DNA from: Anaerolineaceae bacterium
GTDB taxonomy: Bacteria > Chloroflexota > Anaerolineae > Anaerolineales > Anaerolineaceae
Assembly: GCA_003542325.1 (NCBI GenBank)
Contig: DPKV01000123.1
Coordinates: 4,280 to 11,070 of the forward strand
Direction of reading: 5' to 3'
Length of the DNA: 6,791 bases
Part shown: one piece after another, positions 5,369 to 6,791 of the stretch
Layout of the letters: each line of letters opens with the position of its first letter
How positions within the stretch are numbered: the stretch's first letter is position 1
The notes under the pieces: generated by a model
What the model was told of the DNA's origin: nothing
The model's database searches: none
The model's input: the letters and a program-made list of their open reading frames with translations, nothing else
Made by a program: the position numbers and the translations under genes

Positions 5369-5881
5369 ATGTCAGACGTATCTGCTCAGGCTGAAGAGCC
5401 CCTGCCGGCGGTCAGGAAGCCATTAACCCGCCAGTGGTGGTTATACCTGATCCTTTTATTCCTTTTCTTCCTGCCGTCCTACTCCACTCTGCCGCTGGAC
5501 CCCGCCAGGACGAATGAATTGGTCCTGGAGGTGCTTTCGAATCCCATTGCTTACAGCGTCCCCGCGATCTTCCCGCTATTCAAACTTTTTCCCCTGATCC
5601 TGATTCTCTGGCTGGTTATCCACCCAAACCATGTGATCTCCCGTCTTTTCTACGGCTGGGCGGGGGTCAACCTGTTGCTGGTGGCAATTTTCCAGGATAT
5701 GGCCACCACCCCCACCTATGGCTTCGCGGTATTGGTGGGGAATGTGGTCGTCCTGGGGGTCACCGCCATCCTGTGGATCATTGCGTCGTTTAAAATAATT
5801 GGCAGCGGGTTTCCGCGCTTCCCTTTTAGGGATTTATCATATCCAATCTCTGATAAGGATTGGATTGCGATGTATGAATAA
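5369..5881 (+). CDS. Hypothetical integral membrane protein, four helices
   Basis: From ATG 5369 the product has 170 aa: a polar N-terminal tail (1-21) ending in KPLTRQWW, then four hydrophobic segments at about 23-37, 63-85, 93-108 and 117-141. No catalytic or binding motif is visible. The proline-rich loop with LPLDPARTNE (41-50) and SNPIAYSVPAIFPLF (57-71) resembles small multi-pass proteins of unknown function that I associate with Anaerolineae; this is recollection, not a search result. The last 25 residues (GSGFPRFPFRDLSYPISDKD and on to the stop) are polar and come from AT-richer DNA holding a perfect inverted repeat (5841-5865). The original C-terminus may therefore have been replaced or shifted. 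The alpha/beta hydrolase gene begins 62 nt downstream on the same strand, so the two are likely co-transcribed. An in-frame ATG 37 codons upstream is rejected because it sits on the promoter. Confidence 0.7.
   Translation: MSDVSAQAEEPLPAVRKPLTRQWWLYLILLFLFFLPSYSTLPLDPARTNELVLEVLSNPIAYSVPAIFPLFKLFPLILILWLVIHPNHVISRLFYGWAGVNLLLVAIFQDMATTPTYGFAVLVGNVVVLGVTAILWIIASFKIIGSGFPRFPFRDLSYPISDKDWIAMYE
5841..5865. repeat. Perfect 8-bp inverted repeat in the 3' end of the membrane protein gene
   Basis: ATCCAATC (5841-5848) and GATTGGAT (5858-5865) flank a 9-nt spacer, TCTGATAAG. It lies just before the stop codon at 5879-5881. It could form a hairpin between the two cistrons' coding parts, affecting mRNA processing, or be a chance repeat. 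Confidence 0.4.
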
Positions 5882-5943
5882 GGCTAACCGGCCAGTGCCA
5901 TACCCACTGAGCCCGGCATCATCTCAACAAACAGGAGGCATGC

Positions 5944-6705
5944 ATGGCAGTATTGATCGAAAATATTCACGTAGATGGTGTTCCAGCACTAGAGGTATCC
6001 CAGGTCGGCGCCGCGCCGCATTTACCCGTGGTCATCCTGGTGCATGGCTGGACCGGCCACAAAGAGGATATGCTTTTTCTTGCTTACTTTCTGACGGTAA
6101 ACGGCTTTTTTACGGTATCCATCGATGCGGTAGGTCACGGTGAACGAGCCCGGGAAGAAGACTGGACCTTCGAGGCTTTGCTTAATCTCATCCAGCAAAC
6201 CGGCGAAGATGTAAACCGGGTGATTGCACACTATGAAGGCGATCCACGCGTGGATGTACAACGCGTCGGGTTGAGCGGCATCTCCATGGGCGGGGTCATC
6301 ACCTATGAATACCTCACCCGTGAGGACAAGCGCATCCGGGCGGCGGTGCCGATGATTGGCACACCGGATTTTACTTCGCTGGTGAGCGGCAGTAACGCTG
6401 AAGATATTATTAAGATGCTTGGTCTGGATCCAAACAACATGATGAATGTAACCGCTCTGGAAGCCGTTAAATCCATGCAGCCCATGCAGAAAATGGAGCG
6501 CATGGTTACTGTACCGCTGTTGATGCTCAATGGCGTGGACGATCCCTTGATCCAGCTTGAAGGCGTGCGTAATTTTTACCGGCAAATCAAACCGCTCTAC
6601 GCGCAGCCCGAGGATGTGCAGTTCATTGAATACCCCGGCGTGGGGCATTACACACCGTATCCCATGCAGCTCGAGGCGCTGCACTGGTTCCAGCGTTATC
6701 TGTAA
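5944..6705 (+). CDS. Alpha/beta hydrolase, esterase-like
   Basis: The 253-aa product is a complete single-domain alpha/beta hydrolase, probably cytoplasmic, as no signal peptide is present. HGWTGHKED (34-42) is the oxyanion-hole strand turn. GISMGG (112-117) is the nucleophile elbow with Ser114. The acid is most likely Asp200 in NGVDDPLI, and GVGHYTP supplies His235, so the triad is complete. The segment IDAVGHGERAREE (60-72) followed by a short helical insert resembles bacterial esterases of the YitV or dienelactone-hydrolase-like type, which cut ester or thioester bonds. The substrate cannot be told from sequence. The start at ATG 5944 has AGGAGG (5933-5938) with a 5-nt spacer; an overlapping ATG at 5940 is out of frame. 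It lies 62 nt after the membrane protein gene and probably shares its promoter. GC content is higher than in the left part of the window. The long minus-strand frame across it is a shadow. Confidence 0.9.
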   Translation: MAVLIENIHVDGVPALEVSQVGAAPHLPVVILVHGWTGHKEDMLFLAYFLTVNGFFTVSIDAVGHGERAREEDWTFEALLNLIQQTGEDVNRVIAHYEGDPRVDVQRVGLSGISMGGVITYEYLTREDKRIRAAVPMIGTPDFTSLVSGSNAEDIIKMLGLDPNNMMNVTALEAVKSMQPMQKMERMVTVPLLMLNGVDDPLIQLEGVRNFYRQIKPLYAQPEDVQFIEYPGVGHYTPYPMQLEALHWFQRYL

Positions 6706-6709
6706 ATAC

Positions 6710-6739
6710 ACCCTGCAGGGTCGGGATAACCGGGGCGGG
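6710..6739 (+). other. Palindrome and G-quadruplex-type G-run after the hydrolase
   Basis: A perfect 12-bp palindrome, ACCCTGCAGGGT (6710-6721), starts 5 nt after the TAA. It overlaps a G-rich tract with four G-runs: 6718-6720, 6723-6725, 6732-6735 and 6737-6739, with loops of 2, 6 and 1 nt. This fits the usual G3+N1-7 pattern for a quadruplex. No T-run follows, so it is not a standard terminator. The remaining bases up to 6791 show no gene. Confidence 0.4.
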
Positions 6740-6791
6740 TCTGTAAGTGATGATACTTTGCTTCCAAAAAGTCTGTTCGACAAAATGATCC

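Noticed and set aside
6022..6783. A 253-codon open frame on the minus strand over the hydrolase gene
   Set aside because: It mirrors a clear alpha/beta hydrolase with an intact triad, and its translation is His-rich and cysteine-scattered without any family pattern; it is a shadow of high-GC coding DNA.

Overview
The window looks like a piece of a Chloroflexota genome, probably class Anaerolineae. This is an inference. It rests on the Thr-Pro-rich linkers of a secreted Cys-rich lipoprotein, the roughly even GC content, AGGAGG-type ribosome binding sites, and several short genes with no family I recognise. There are no rRNA or tRNA genes, no CRISPR array and no recognisable insertion sequence. 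The left kilobase and the intergenic regions are AT-richer than the 5.37-6.7 kb block.

Layout. (1) Positions 2-145 are the last 47 codons of a copper-type P1B ATPase. It is followed closely by a membrane-anchored protein with two PepSY-like modules and a Met/His-rich loop (162-851), and a strong hairpin (883-917) ends this unit. (2) A 399-codon gene of unknown function lies alone on the minus strand (2348-1149). (3) About 770 bp without a convincing gene follows (2349-3118). It holds a pair of diverged 22-bp direct repeats, several inverted repeats including a perfect one at 2589-2610, and short open stretches that may be remnants of lost genes. (4) An extended -10 promoter (3060-3068) and an ideal Shine-Dalgarno lead into a 334-aa secreted lipoprotein (3119-4123). 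It has 18 cysteines besides the lipobox Cys, TP-rich linkers and a C-terminal domain that may be an OB-fold. (5) Downstream on the same strand is an A24 (type IV prepilin) peptidase (best start 4244, end 4975) with both catalytic aspartates. (6) A roughly 390-bp gap carries a second extended -10 promoter and a possible tiny ORF. (7) A 170-aa four-helix membrane protein (5369-5881) and an alpha/beta hydrolase (5944-6705) form a probable two-gene unit. A palindrome and a G-quadruplex-type G-run follow the hydrolase.

How the genes may work together. The ATPase and PepSY protein plausibly form a copper export and handling pair. The lipoprotein and prepilin peptidase are neighbours, but no pilin or secretion ATPase is visible, so a shared role is only a guess. 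I see no clear sign of a complete new defence or mobile system. The most unusual items are the Cys-rich lipoprotein, the orphan 399-aa protein with its repeat-bearing upstream region, and the Met-rich PepSY partner of the copper pump.
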